From: CADCTB01 sp964479465
GTDB lineage: Bacteria; Actinomycetota; Acidimicrobiia; Acidimicrobiales; AC-14
DNA length: 64,000 nucleotides
Assembly: GCA_964479465.1 (NCBI GenBank)
Contig: CAYZMG010000006.1
Span: 1-64,000, forward strand
Direction: 5' to 3'
This document shows, piece after piece, positions 50,601 to 59,842 of this stretch. Below the pieces are notes generated by a model, which searched no databases, had not been told where the DNA came from, and was given only the letters and a program-made list of their open reading frames with translations. Within the stretch, counting starts at the first letter, position 1, and the number at the start of each line of letters is the position of its first letter. The translations under genes were made by a program, and so were the position numbers.

Positions 50601-51659
50601 CTGCCTCTCACGACGCTCATCGACGCCCGTTGGGCGCGTCATGCGGGGGCGACGACGGTCACCCGGTTGGTCCTCGAAGGGCTGGCGGAGCTGGCGCCGC
50701 CCGGCCGGTGGCTGGTCTGGGGCCCCGAGGACATGGGCCGGATGTGCTGGCCGGCGGCGGTCCACGTGCCGACCGCAGTGGACCCGGTGGCATGGTTCGG
50801 CCAGCGATCGGCGCTGCGGGTGCCCAAGGCCGACCGGGTGCTGCACCTGCACCAGACTCGGCCGGCTCACCGGATCCCGGCGGCGAGCTGCGTGCTCGAC
50901 CTCATCCAGCTCCAGGAGCCGATGGCGCTGCTCCGCCTGGCCAAGGCCGTCCGGCTCCGGGCCTCGGTGCGGGCGGCCCGGGCACTCTTCACGATCAACA
51001 CCTCGGTGCGCGACGCCCTGGTGGCCGAGTTCGGCGTCGAGCCGGCCTCGATCACGGTCCTGCACCTGCCCGTCGACCGGGAGGCGGCAGCGCGGGTTGC
51101 CGCCCGGCGTGCGGCGGCCGGCACCTCGCAGCGGTACCTGGTCGCCATCGGGCGCTTCGACCACCACAAGAACCTGGCGCGCCTCGTGGAGGCGTATGCC
51201 CAGACCCGGTTCGCCGCTACCGGCGGGGGCCTCACCCTTGTCGGAGGCACGGTCGAGGAGCTGCGGGCCCTCGGGGTGCCTGAGCTCCCCAGGGGCGTGA
51301 AGGTGCTGGGTCGCCTCGGCCCGGCGGGCGTGGAGACCGCCCTGGCCGGGGCGACGGCTCTGATCCTGGCTTCTCTCGCCGAGGGCTACGGGCTCCCTGT
51401 GGCCGAGGCCCTGCTGGCCGAGGTGCCGGTGGTGACCAGCCCGGTGCCGGCGGTGACCGAGTTCGGGCCGACCGGGGTGCCGACCTTCGACCCCCGATCG
51501 GTGCCGGCGCTACGGGACGCGATCGACGAGGCCGTCGCCCTGGTGGACGCCGGCGCCTATTGGGAAAGGGTCGACCGGGTCTCGTGGGCCGCGGCGCTGC
51601 CGACCGCCCGGGACCTGGCTACGCAGATCGTGGCCGGCCTCGACCGGATGGCTCAGTAG
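50601..51659 (+). CDS. GT4 glycosyltransferase, start uncertain
   Basis: A GT-B glycosyltransferase of about 352 residues. It begins TTLIDARWARHAGATTVTRL and has LVAIGRFDHHKNLARLVEAY, GLTLVGGTVEELRALG, VLGRLGPAGVETALAGATAL and SLAEGYGLPVAEALLAEVPV (EGYGLPxxEA donor motif). No ATG, GTG or TTG is in frame near the point where family similarity begins; the next one upstream is GTG 50097, inside the previous gene. CTG 50601 is the likeliest start if the sequence is correct. Otherwise a small indel near 50595 should be suspected. It is 8 nt after the methyltransferase stop. Confidence 0.75.
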   Translation: MPLTTLIDARWARHAGATTVTRLVLEGLAELAPPGRWLVWGPEDMGRMCWPAAVHVPTAVDPVAWFGQRSALRVPKADRVLHLHQTRPAHRIPAASCVLDLIQLQEPMALLRLAKAVRLRASVRAARALFTINTSVRDALVAEFGVEPASITVLHLPVDREAAARVAARRAAAGTSQRYLVAIGRFDHHKNLARLVEAYAQTRFAATGGGLTLVGGTVEELRALGVPELPRGVKVLGRLGPAGVETALAGATALILASLAEGYGLPVAEALLAEVPVVTSPVPAVTEFGPTGVPTFDPRSVPALRDAIDEAVALVDAGAYWERVDRVSWAAALPTARDLATQIVAGLDRMAQ

Positions 51660-52357
51660 GCCCCGTGACCCCGGACGACGGCCCGCGGGGTACGGGCCAG
51701 GATGGCGAGGTCGAGGCGGAGAGAGCGCCGGTGGAAGTAGTCGCGGTCGAGGTGGGCCCGCTCGGGGAACTGCACGTCACTGCGGCCACTGACCTGCCAC
51801 ATGCCGGTGATCCCGGGCCGGACGCCGAGGTAGCAGTGGGCCAGGTCGCCGTAGCAGTCGATCTCGGACGGGACGACCGGTCGGGGTCCGACAAGGCTCA
51901 TGTGGCCGAGCATCACGTTCAAGAGTTGGGGCAGCTCGTCGATGCTGGTCTTGCGGATGAAGCGGCCGATCCGGGTGACCCGGAACTCATGGGCGACCGG
52001 GAGCTTGTAGCCGGTGGCCACATAGGTGTCGTACAGGCCGTTCTGCCGAAGACGGGCCTCGGCGTCGGAGCACATGCTCCTGAACTTGAGCACGGTGAAG
52101 AGTTGCCCGTCGCGCCCCACCCTCGACTGGCGGAAGAGCACGGGCCCCCGCGAGGTGCACCGGATCAGCAGCGCCACGACGACCCAGAGCGGGAGGGTGA
52201 TGATCAGGGCGACGAGGCTGCCGACGAGATCGAGCGCCCGCTTGGCGCCGGGGTAGTGCGAGGAGATACTGGCCGCCGCCGGTTCGACCGCGGTCAGGTG
52301 CGGAGGCATCGCCTCGCCCGACAGCGGCAGTGTCAGTTCCGCGGAAGCCACATCCAT
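51653..52357 (-). CDS. Initiating sugar-phosphate transferase (WcaJ/ExoY family)
   Basis: A 234-residue polyprenyl-phosphate hexose-1-phosphate transferase (Bac_transf), the enzyme that loads the first sugar on undecaprenyl phosphate. One membrane hairpin (KRALDLVGSLVALIITLPLW) precedes the catalytic motifs GPVLFRQSRVGRDGQLFTVL, KFRSMCSDAE, GRFIRKTSIDELPQLLNVML, GHMSLVGPRPVVPSE and RPGITGMWQVSGRSD. This is the short form without extra N-terminal helices. ATG 52357 has a GGGAGGTGG upstream; the frame is open to 52450. It is divergent from the next gene. Confidence 0.9.
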   Translation of the reverse strand: MDVASAELTLPLSGEAMPPHLTAVEPAAASISSHYPGAKRALDLVGSLVALIITLPLWVVVALLIRCTSRGPVLFRQSRVGRDGQLFTVLKFRSMCSDAEARLRQNGLYDTYVATGYKLPVAHEFRVTRIGRFIRKTSIDELPQLLNVMLGHMSLVGPRPVVPSEIDCYGDLAHCYLGVRPGITGMWQVSGRSDVQFPERAHLDRDYFHRRSLRLDLAILARTPRAVVRGHGAY

Positions 52358-52424
52358 GCTTTGCCCGACCACCTCCCGTCCAGCCTGGTGTGCCCGGAAG
52401 AATAGCCAGACTGCGGAGGCGAGT

Positions 52425-53534
52425 ATGACAACCGTGACCGAACCCCGCATCGCCCTGGCCCACGAGTGGCTGGATGCCCGCGCTGGCAGCGAGAAGGCCT
52501 TCGAGGCTTTGGCGGCGATCTTCCCGGAAGCTGACCTCTACGCGCTGACCGACACCCTGGGCCAGGAATTCCGGGCGGGCGGCCGCCGGGTGGCCACGAC
52601 GGCCATCGCCCGAGTGCCGGCGCTGCGCAGCCGGCGGGACCTGGCCCTGCCACTCATGCCGTTGGCGTGGCGGACCGTGACCCGCACGCGGTACGACCTC
52701 GTCATCACCTCCAGCCATGCCTGCGTGAAGGGCTTCTGGCCGGCGAGGGACGCCACCCACCTCTGTTACTGCTACACACCGATGCGCTACGTGTGGGATG
52801 GCAACGACCAGCGGTCCGGGCTGCACCGACTTTCAGCGCTCGGGCCCCGTGCCGCCCTGCGCCGGTGGGACCGCCGGTCGGCCCGATGGGTCGACAGCTT
52901 CGCCGCCATCTCCACCGCCGTGCAGGACCGCATCGAGCGCTATTACGGCCGGGCCAGCCGGGTCATCCATCCACCCGTCGACACCGACTTCTACAGCCCG
53001 GGACCCTCTGGCGAGGCCCCTGCCGGGCCCTACGTGCTGGCCTGCTCGCGGTTCATCCCTTACAAGCGCCTGGACCTGGCCATCCTCGCCGCGGACCGTG
53101 TGGGCATCCCGGTGGTGGTGGCGGGCAAGGGCCCCCAGGAGGGCGCCCTGCGGGCCCTGGCCGACTCGGTGAAGGTGCCGGTCACCTTCGAGCTGGCGCC
53201 GAGCGACGACCGGCTGCGAGTGCTCTACCGGGGCGCATCTGCCTTCGTTTTCCCGGCTTTCGAGGACTTCGGGATCGTGGCTGTGGAAGCCCAGGCATGC
53301 GGCACGCCGGTGGTCGCCCTGGCCGAGGGGGGCACGGCGGACACCGTGGTCGACGGCGTCACCGGGGCGCTGGTCGAGGGCCAGCACGTCGAGGATTTCG
53401 CCAAGGGACTGCTGCGGGCGCTCGACATCGCCGACGGCGGAGCGTGCGTGCGGCAGGCCGCATCGTTCTCGACCGCGGCGTTCGCCGACCGGGTGCAGGC
53501 TTGGGTGGCGGAGGCCAGAGAGGGTCGGCTCTAG
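52425..53534 (+). CDS. GT4 glycosyltransferase (WbaZ-like)
   Basis: A 369-residue glycosyltransferase. RIALAHEWLDARAGSEKAFE is the conserved start of the WbaZ/mannosyltransferase-like GT4 group. YDLVITSSHACVKGFWPARD, HLCYCYTPMRYVWDG, VIHPPVDTDFYSPG, VLACSRFIPYKRLDLAILAA and FVFPAFEDFGIVAVEAQACG (E-x7-E donor motif) follow. ATG 52425 is preceded by GCGGAGGCG. It adds a sugar to the lipid-linked repeat unit; donor and acceptor are unknown. It is divergent from the initiating transferase with 67 bp between starts. Confidence 0.88.
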   Translation: MTTVTEPRIALAHEWLDARAGSEKAFEALAAIFPEADLYALTDTLGQEFRAGGRRVATTAIARVPALRSRRDLALPLMPLAWRTVTRTRYDLVITSSHACVKGFWPARDATHLCYCYTPMRYVWDGNDQRSGLHRLSALGPRAALRRWDRRSARWVDSFAAISTAVQDRIERYYGRASRVIHPPVDTDFYSPGPSGEAPAGPYVLACSRFIPYKRLDLAILAADRVGIPVVVAGKGPQEGALRALADSVKVPVTFELAPSDDRLRVLYRGASAFVFPAFEDFGIVAVEAQACGTPVVALAEGGTADTVVDGVTGALVEGQHVEDFAKGLLRALDIADGGACVRQAASFSTAAFADRVQAWVAEAREGRL

Positions 53535-53543
53535 TTGGTGGTC

Positions 53544-54977
53544 TCAGATTGACGCGGTGACCTCACGCTCGCCGTCATCTTCCGGCACGCGGGTCACCGA
53601 GAGCCACGGCAGCACGCCGATTGCCAGGGCGACGGTCAGAACGACGAGGTCGGCAAACGGCGCGAAGAAGAACTGCCCGAAGAAGGCGAAGGTGCCGTCG
53701 AAGAAAAGGGCGCCGATCAGGAGGTTGATGGAGTATTGGGGGTGTGAGCGGAACGCGGTGACGACCTTGCGCACGCGAACCGTGCCCCATCCGATGAACA
53801 GCCCGGACACCAGGCAGAACGTCGCGGCGCCGGGGAAGCCGAAGGACGTAAACCCCCAGAGCGGTGCCGGCAGGCGGATGCCACCCGAGGCAATCAGGCT
53901 GGTGTCGGTAACGCCGGTCGTGAGGCGGATTCCATAGTCGACCGGATCAAAATCGCTGCTCTTCGGGGTCAGCTTTGCCGTGATCGTGCGACCCTTGGTC
54001 TGCTGGGAGCCCTCCCGCTCGAAACCTTGGAGGAAAGAAAGATGGTCGCGGACGTCGGGCGCGCTCGCTGCGAGTCGGGCGGGGAGCGTCGGCGCCGAGG
54101 CTAGGCCGGGGAAGAGAAATTCGTTCGACAGTGCGCCCCCGAAGAACACCAGGCAAACTCCGGCGACGATCAAGTACGGGGCGATGCGCCGCCCGATGGC
54201 CAGGGCGATAAGAACCAGCAGAGGGCCGGCGAAGGCATCACCCCGGCTGAGCGTGGCAATCAACCCGAGCCCAACAGCCCCGCAGAGGGCCAAGTCCAGA
54301 GCGGCCCGGCTCCGGTACGCCACGACGATGGTCATCGGGAAGATGGCGCCGGCCATCGCCAGGGCGAAGTGGTAGACGAGCCGGCCGCGGGCGAAGCCCG
54401 GGGCGTAGATCCCGATCCCGTACTTCGCGAGTTGGCGATCGGCGGCCAGGAGCGGTACGTACTGGAGAAGAGCGAACGCCAGGAGGAGGGCCGCGGCCGC
54501 GGCCGCGGCGATCACTCGAGTCCGCCGCCGCACCAGCCGCCACGCTTGACCATCGGCCTGGAGTGACTGGCCGAAGGTAAATCTGAACCGTGGGTTCGTC
54601 CGTGACGCAAAGTGGCCGCCAAGTGCGAGCCCGATGGCGAAGAAAAGCGCCCCTAGCGCGAGCACGCGTGCGTACAGGTTGAGGATGTGTGGCTCGGAGG
54701 CGGTCAACGTCGCTGTCCCGACGAGCGGGATGAGGAGGGTGGTGAAGTAGATGCCGGCCTGGCGGTAGGCAAAGATGTTGTCCCTTTGAGGCCACAGCAT
54801 GATCTGGCCGCACGTCAGGACGAACAGGGCGAGCGAGATGACGATCCGGGGCTGGATGACCCCCTCCGACGTGGCCAGCAGGTTGGCGATCGGGACGAGG
54901 ATCGCCGCACCTGCGACCAAGACGAGGGGCACCGGGTCACGGGGTAGGTGCCGCTGCTTGGTCGTCGCCGGCTGCAT
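53544..54977 (-). CDS. wzy: Wzy-like polysaccharide polymerase
   Basis: A 477-residue membrane protein with about twelve hydrophobic segments and one large extracytoplasmic loop (~285-370). The loop includes DHLSFLQGFEREGSQQTKGR and FDPVDYGIRLTTGVTDTSLI. This architecture fits O-antigen or exopolysaccharide polymerases, whose sequences diverge strongly, so the call rests on topology and location. It lies convergent to the GT4 gene and divergent from the FkbM methyltransferase gene. Confidence 0.7.
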   Translation of the reverse strand: MQPATTKQRHLPRDPVPLVLVAGAAILVPIANLLATSEGVIQPRIVISLALFVLTCGQIMLWPQRDNIFAYRQAGIYFTTLLIPLVGTATLTASEPHILNLYARVLALGALFFAIGLALGGHFASRTNPRFRFTFGQSLQADGQAWRLVRRRTRVIAAAAAAALLLAFALLQYVPLLAADRQLAKYGIGIYAPGFARGRLVYHFALAMAGAIFPMTIVVAYRSRAALDLALCGAVGLGLIATLSRGDAFAGPLLVLIALAIGRRIAPYLIVAGVCLVFFGGALSNEFLFPGLASAPTLPARLAASAPDVRDHLSFLQGFEREGSQQTKGRTITAKLTPKSSDFDPVDYGIRLTTGVTDTSLIASGGIRLPAPLWGFTSFGFPGAATFCLVSGLFIGWGTVRVRKVVTAFRSHPQYSINLLIGALFFDGTFAFFGQFFFAPFADLVVLTVALAIGVLPWLSVTRVPEDDGEREVTASI

Positions 54978-55124
54978 CAGGTAGTGAACGGTACCGGGAG
55001 ACGGGGGGATGTCTGGCCTCGCGCGTTGCGCCGGCCGCTATTATCTTGTGACCTGTCGCGGCGCAGATGCTTGGAGGACACGCTGACCGCCTCGCCCCCG
55101 CGGTCGGGCCACGAGGCCGGCTTC

Positions 55125-56177
55125 ATGACCGAGGATGGCGCGATCAGCGGTCACCAGTTGCCCACCGGCGACGGCGACCGATCCGCCGCGTTGCTGTTCG
55201 ATGTGATCGGCTATGCCCGCAGGTGCTCGGCTCGACTGCCGCAGCGTTGGGACCGGAGGGCCCGCGATCTCGCCAAGGTGATCGTGAACTACCGCGGCGC
55301 CCGTCGAGCCTTCCCTCGCCAATTGCTCTACCCCCTCCTGAGGCGCAGCTCGGGCGCGCTGCTCGTGCCTTTCGGGCGGGCGCAGCTGCTCATCCCGACC
55401 GACGACTTTGAAATATCGCGAGTCGTTTTCGCCACCGGGGGCTACGAACGGCTGTACATGGCCCGAGCCGTCGAGGAGTTGGCGCGATTGGGCTTCCGGT
55501 CGGCTGGCCGGACCTTTGTCGATATCGGCGCCAACATCGGTACCTCTACCGTTGATGCGCTGGTCGAGTTCGGTTTCGCCCGAGCCGTGTGCTTCGAGCC
55601 CGAGATGCGGAATTTCAGGTTGCTGACGGCCAACGTGGCACTCAACGGGCTCGAGGACCGGGTCCGGGCTTTCCCTGCGGCGTTGTCCGATAAGCCAGGC
55701 GTCAGCCTGCTTGAGACCTCGGTCACCAACCGGGGCGACAACCGCATAGTCACCTCCGACCTGTCTCGCCGAGACGGCGACGAGAACATCGTCGAGATCG
55801 AGTGCCGGCGGTTCGACGACCTGGTGGACGACGGCTCCATCGCGCTGGACGAGGTCGGGTTGATATGGCTCGACGCTCAGGGCCACGAGCCGCTCGTGCT
55901 CGAGGGCGCCGGCCAAGCGATGGCGGCCGGCGTTCCGATCGTGATGGAGTACTCGCCTGCAGCCCTGCAGGCCAGCGGGACCCTCGACGCCTTGGAGGCG
56001 ACGATCCGCGAGCACTACACCACGGTCATCGACCTGCACAGGCTGAGCGCGGGGCTCGGAAATGACGCTGTGCTGAAGGCGGCAGACATCTCCCGGCTCC
56101 GTGAGATGGCCGGCCGGGACCACACCGACCTTCTGCTGGTGCGGTCGTGCACCACGGGCCACACTTCTGGTCGATGA
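55125..56177 (+). CDS. FkbM-family methyltransferase
   Basis: A 350-residue protein. After a basic helical N-terminus the FkbM core reads FVDIGANIGTSTVDALVEFG (motif I), AVCFEPEMRNFRLLTANVAL, RVRAFPAALSDKPGVSLLET and FDDLVDDGSIALDEVGLIWL, then DAQGHEPLVLEGAGQAM. These enzymes O-methylate sugars or polyketides. ATG 55125 is chosen; upstream in-frame TTG 55071 is possible. It overlaps the next methyltransferase by 4 nt (ATGA), showing co-translation. Confidence 0.85.
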   Translation: MTEDGAISGHQLPTGDGDRSAALLFDVIGYARRCSARLPQRWDRRARDLAKVIVNYRGARRAFPRQLLYPLLRRSSGALLVPFGRAQLLIPTDDFEISRVVFATGGYERLYMARAVEELARLGFRSAGRTFVDIGANIGTSTVDALVEFGFARAVCFEPEMRNFRLLTANVALNGLEDRVRAFPAALSDKPGVSLLETSVTNRGDNRIVTSDLSRRDGDENIVEIECRRFDDLVDDGSIALDEVGLIWLDAQGHEPLVLEGAGQAMAAGVPIVMEYSPAALQASGTLDALEATIREHYTTVIDLHRLSAGLGNDAVLKAADISRLREMAGRDHTDLLLVRSCTTGHTSGR

Positions 56178-57007
56178 CTGACGGCGGACCCTGCTACGTC
56201 TGCGGCGCCGGGATCTCTCGGCGACGTGTCGGCGGTTCGGCAATGAGTGTGTGTGGGGAGTGTGGACTGGGCCGCACCGAGGAGGTCGGCCAGGCGCCGG
56301 ACTACTGGGCCCGGCAGGAGAAGGTAGACGGGGAGCTGGCCCAGCGGTACTGGACCGAAGCTCGGACCGCCGTCTTCCGGGGTGCGCTCGCCCGCCTCGA
56401 GGCCAGGGGCGGCAGGGGCAGGCTGCTCGACATCGGCGGAGGGGTCGGGCACTTCGCCCACATGGCGCTGGCTGCCGGCTGGGACGCCTACTCCCTGGAC
56501 GTGTCATCGATCGCGGTGGCAGCTGCCGCTCAGCGGATCGGCGGAGCGCGGTCGCTGTCCTCGATCCCCGACGACCTCGCCGGCACATGCGACGCCGTGA
56601 CCCTGTGGTGCGTGATCGCCCACGTCGCTGATCCCAGGTCGGTCCTCGCTGATGCTGTCAGAGCGCTGCGCCCTGGAGGCCAGCTGTTCTTGACAACTCC
56701 TAACTTCCGGTTTCAAAGGGCCTACGCCGCTGCGCTCCACCGATTGGGCCGACCGATCGACTTCTCGGGTCACGACCACCTGTTGCACTTCACCGCCGAC
56801 GCCCTGCGGCGAACGTTGGAGACCGTCGGGATCACAGAGTGGCGGTTTGCGTTCGTCGGGGTTACAGAGGACTGCGTCGCAGTTCCGGGCCTGACCCGGT
56901 GGTTGGTCCCTGCCAAGCGCGCCTGGAACCTCGGCGCTCTGGGCGCCTGCCGGGCCGGGCTGCCGTATGTGGGCTCGGAGCTCCAGGTGGTGGGGACGGC
57001 TCCTTGA
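56174..57007 (+). CDS. Methyltransferase with N-terminal zinc-binding motif
   Basis: A 277-residue protein of the type common in O-antigen loci. An N-terminal Cys4 motif (CYVCGAGI and CGECGLGRTE) is followed by YWTEARTAVFRGALARLEAR and motif I LLDIGGGVGHFAHMALAAGW. DAYSLDVSSIAVAAA, CDAVTLWCVIAHVADPRSVL, RPGGQLFLTTPNFRFQR and FSGHDHLLHFTADALRRTLE complete the Methyltransf_23-like fold. ATG 56174 overlaps the previous stop. A sugar substrate is likely but not identifiable. Confidence 0.85.
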   Translation: MTDGGPCYVCGAGISRRRVGGSAMSVCGECGLGRTEEVGQAPDYWARQEKVDGELAQRYWTEARTAVFRGALARLEARGGRGRLLDIGGGVGHFAHMALAAGWDAYSLDVSSIAVAAAAQRIGGARSLSSIPDDLAGTCDAVTLWCVIAHVADPRSVLADAVRALRPGGQLFLTTPNFRFQRAYAAALHRLGRPIDFSGHDHLLHFTADALRRTLETVGITEWRFAFVGVTEDCVAVPGLTRWLVPAKRAWNLGALGACRAGLPYVGSELQVVGTAP

Positions 57008-57017
57008 CCCCTGCCCG

Positions 57018-58277
57018 GTGAGGTGGCGAGGTCATCCAATCGTGGGGCGGTCAGTTTGGACACTCGTTGACCAGGCGGCGTCCAGCAGCTCGAACTTCGT
57101 CGTCTCGCTGAGTGTTCTGGCAGTCGCCGACCGTGGAGAGTTCGCTGCCTTCTCAGTGGCCCTCACCGGATTCCTTCTGGTCACCCAGTTGGCTCGATCG
57201 ACGTTCTCACTCCCGGTTCTCATCCTTTATTCGGGGGAGACGGGCGAAACTGCGGGGCGGTCGGCGCCGGCGGTGGCGGCGAGCGTCGCCACAGGAGTGG
57301 TCGGGGCGCTGGCGTTTGTGCTGGCGGGGGTCGCGTACGAGGAAGGCCGAACGCTCTTCTTCGTCCTCGCCTGCGGCCTGCCGTTCCTTCAATACCAGGA
57401 CGGGATCCGTCACGTCGCCTTCGCTCGCGGCCTTCCGAAGGTGGCGGCCCAGAGCGATCTGTCGTGGATCGGGCTCCAGGTGGGGGCCATCGCGGTCGCC
57501 GCCGCCGTCGGACAGCCGACGCCTGCGGCTCTCGTCGTGATCTGGGTGGCTGCCGGATCGATCAGCGGTCTTGTGTTCGGCGCCCGCCTCGGGGTGGTGC
57601 CGCGTTTCGGCCGGTGCAAGCAGTGGCTGGCCGACAACAAGGGACTGTGCACCCGCATGGCCACGGAGTTCCTGGTCAACTCGGGCAGCTACTACGCCCT
57701 CTGCTACGGGCTCGTCGCCGTCGCCGGAGCAGACCAACTGGGAAGTTGGCGGGCCGCGCAGGCGCTGATCGGGCCCGTCAGCGTGTTGCTCATGGGTGGT
57801 ACGACGCTGGGCGTCCCTGAGAGTGTGCGAGTGCGGGATCGCCATACGCGCCTGTGGCTTCTGACCGGGCTTCTCTCGGTCGGCCTCGCTGTGATCGCGA
57901 TCGCCGGTGGCGCGCTGGTCTATGCCGTCCTCCCCGGTCTGGGCCCCGAGTTGTTCCCGGATACCTGGAGGACGGCCCGGCCCGTCCTGCCGGTCTTGAC
58001 CTTGTATGCGGCAGCAGTAGGCGCTTCCACGGGTGCCGTCGCCGCCCTTCGAGCCCGCGAGCAGACACACTGGATCGTCGTCTTCCGCGCCGTCAGCGGT
58101 GCCGGCGCGCTCGCTCTCGGCCTGGCGCTCGCAACGCGCTCCGGAGCAATCGGCGCGCTGACGGGACTGTGCGTCTCCGAAGCCTTGTTCGGCGTCGCAG
58201 CGTGGGTGCGACTGGCCCGTACCATGTCGCAGCCGCTCACGGAATCTGAGCCCTCGACACCTCGGCCGCCCAGGTGA
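57018..58277 (+). CDS. wzx: Wzx-like polysaccharide flippase
   Basis: A 419-residue membrane protein with about twelve helices in the MATE/PST-like pattern, starting GRSVWTLVDQAASSSSNFVV (the conserved first helix of flippases of this locus type). It would translocate the lipid-linked repeat unit across the membrane for the polymerase at 53544-54977. GTG 57018 and GTG 57042 are both possible; GAGGT at 57027-57031 favours 57042. The gene begins 10 nt after the methyltransferase stop and overlaps the kinase gene by 4 nt. Confidence 0.75.
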   Translation: MRWRGHPIVGRSVWTLVDQAASSSSNFVVSLSVLAVADRGEFAAFSVALTGFLLVTQLARSTFSLPVLILYSGETGETAGRSAPAVAASVATGVVGALAFVLAGVAYEEGRTLFFVLACGLPFLQYQDGIRHVAFARGLPKVAAQSDLSWIGLQVGAIAVAAAVGQPTPAALVVIWVAAGSISGLVFGARLGVVPRFGRCKQWLADNKGLCTRMATEFLVNSGSYYALCYGLVAVAGADQLGSWRAAQALIGPVSVLLMGGTTLGVPESVRVRDRHTRLWLLTGLLSVGLAVIAIAGGALVYAVLPGLGPELFPDTWRTARPVLPVLTLYAAAVGASTGAVAALRAREQTHWIVVFRAVSGAGALALGLALATRSGAIGALTGLCVSEALFGVAAWVRLARTMSQPLTESEPSTPRPPR

Positions 58278-59842
58278 GCGCTAGGATCATGAGCCACATG
58301 GGTGCTGCGCAGGACGGCGAGCTGGGCCTCAGGGACTTCCTACAGATCCTGCGCCGGCGAAAGGGCATGATCGCACTGGCCGTCGTGTTGGTGACGGTCC
58401 CCACGCTGGTTATCTCCCTGCTTCAGACCCCTCGCTACGCCGGCACTGCCTCGATCCTGCTCCTGCCCCGCAGCAGTGAAACGCTGTTCGACCCGAACAG
58501 CGGCGTCCGCACCGACCCCAACCGGGAGGTGCAGAATGAGATCCGCATCCTCAGCAGCCAACCCGTTCGGGCGATGGTGCGCGCTGAGCTCGGCGAAGCA
58601 CCGAAGGTAACAGCCACGCCTGACGGGCCGACAGACATCATCCGGGTGACGGCGAAAGACGTCGACCCACAGCGGGCGGCGGCACTGGCCAATTCCTACA
58701 GCTCGGCCTACATCGAGTACCGCCGCAAGCAGGCAGTCGACGACGTGCTTGCGGCCAGCCAGCAGATCCAGACGAAGATCACCGACCTGCAGAAGCAGAT
58801 CGATGCTGCGGCCACTGGAGCCCCGAGGGACTCGTTGGTGCAGGCCCAGGCCCTCTTCAAGCAGAAGCTCGACCAGTTACAGGTCGACGGGGCGCTGAAG
58901 CGAGGTGGCGCCCAGCTCGTCACCCCTGCTGCCGCCTCGGCCAACCCGGTCTCGCCGCGGCCAATGCGCGCCGCCACCATCGCCCTCTTCCTGGGGCTCA
59001 TGCTCGGGGTGGGGGTGGCCTTCGTGCGGGAGTTCCTTGACGACTCCATCAAGAACAAGGACGAGTTCGAGCGGGTCGCGCCCGGCCTCCCGGTCCTGGG
59101 GCTGATCCCGGTGGTCGCCGCGTGGAGGGGCAAGGAGACGCCGTACCTCGTCTCCCTCGACGACCCGAACTCACCGGCGGCGGAGGCCTACCGGACTCTG
59201 CGGACGTCGATCCAGTTCATCGGCCTCGAGCAGCCGATGCGGACACTGCAAATCACCAGCGCCAACCCCCAGGAGGGCAAGACCACGACGCTTGCCAACC
59301 TGGCCGTTGCCTTGGCCAGGTCCGGCTCCACCGTGGCCATCGTGTGTTGCGACCTGCGCCGGCCTCGTGTGCACGAGTTCTTCGGGCTGGACAACGAGGT
59401 CGGGTTCACCTCCGTCCTGCTCGGCAAGGTCGGCCTCGCCGGCGCCATGCAGGAGGTGCCCGACCAGGCGCGCCTTTCCCTGCTCGCCTCGGGCCCGTTG
59501 CCGCCGAACCCCTCCGAGCTGCTGTCTTCGCGCCGCACGGCCGAGGTGCTGGGCTCGTTGCAGGCCGAGTACGACATCGTCCTGATCGACGCCCCACCCG
59601 TGCTCCCGGTCACCGACGCCCTTGTCCTCTCGGGCCGGGTAGACGCGACCCTTGTCGTCGCCGTGGCCGGCGCCACAACCCGCAAGGAGGCAGCGCGGGC
59701 GGTCGAGCTCCTGCGTCAGGTCGACGCGCCGCTGGTGGGCGCGGTGCTCAACGGTGTCGACACCGAAGGGTCCTATGGCTACGCGTACGCGTCCTACAGG
59801 TACGAGGGGCCCCTTGGCCGTCGAGAGCCGGCGCAGAGCTGA
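58274..59842 (+). CDS. Wzz-type chain-length protein fused to BY-kinase
   Basis: A 522-residue polysaccharide co-polymerase. The Wzz domain has two membrane helices (MIALAVVLVTVPTLVISLL and TIALFLGLMLGVGVAFVREF) around an extracellular coiled region. The C-terminal bacterial tyrosine kinase has ITSANPQEGKTTTLANLAVA (Walker A), CCDLRRPRVHEFFG (Walker A-prime) and YDIVLIDAPPVLPVTDALVL (Walker B). The C-terminal Tyr cluster is YGYAYASYRYEG, the autophosphorylation site. The Asp normally in IDADLRRP is replaced here by the CCDLRRP form, which keeps one Asp. It controls chain length and export together with Wzx and Wzy. GTG 58274 and ATG 58289 are possible starts. Confidence 0.92.
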   Translation: MSARIMSHMGAAQDGELGLRDFLQILRRRKGMIALAVVLVTVPTLVISLLQTPRYAGTASILLLPRSSETLFDPNSGVRTDPNREVQNEIRILSSQPVRAMVRAELGEAPKVTATPDGPTDIIRVTAKDVDPQRAAALANSYSSAYIEYRRKQAVDDVLAASQQIQTKITDLQKQIDAAATGAPRDSLVQAQALFKQKLDQLQVDGALKRGGAQLVTPAAASANPVSPRPMRAATIALFLGLMLGVGVAFVREFLDDSIKNKDEFERVAPGLPVLGLIPVVAAWRGKETPYLVSLDDPNSPAAEAYRTLRTSIQFIGLEQPMRTLQITSANPQEGKTTTLANLAVALARSGSTVAIVCCDLRRPRVHEFFGLDNEVGFTSVLLGKVGLAGAMQEVPDQARLSLLASGPLPPNPSELLSSRRTAEVLGSLQAEYDIVLIDAPPVLPVTDALVLSGRVDATLVVAVAGATTRKEAARAVELLRQVDAPLVGAVLNGVDTEGSYGYAYASYRYEGPLGRREPAQS

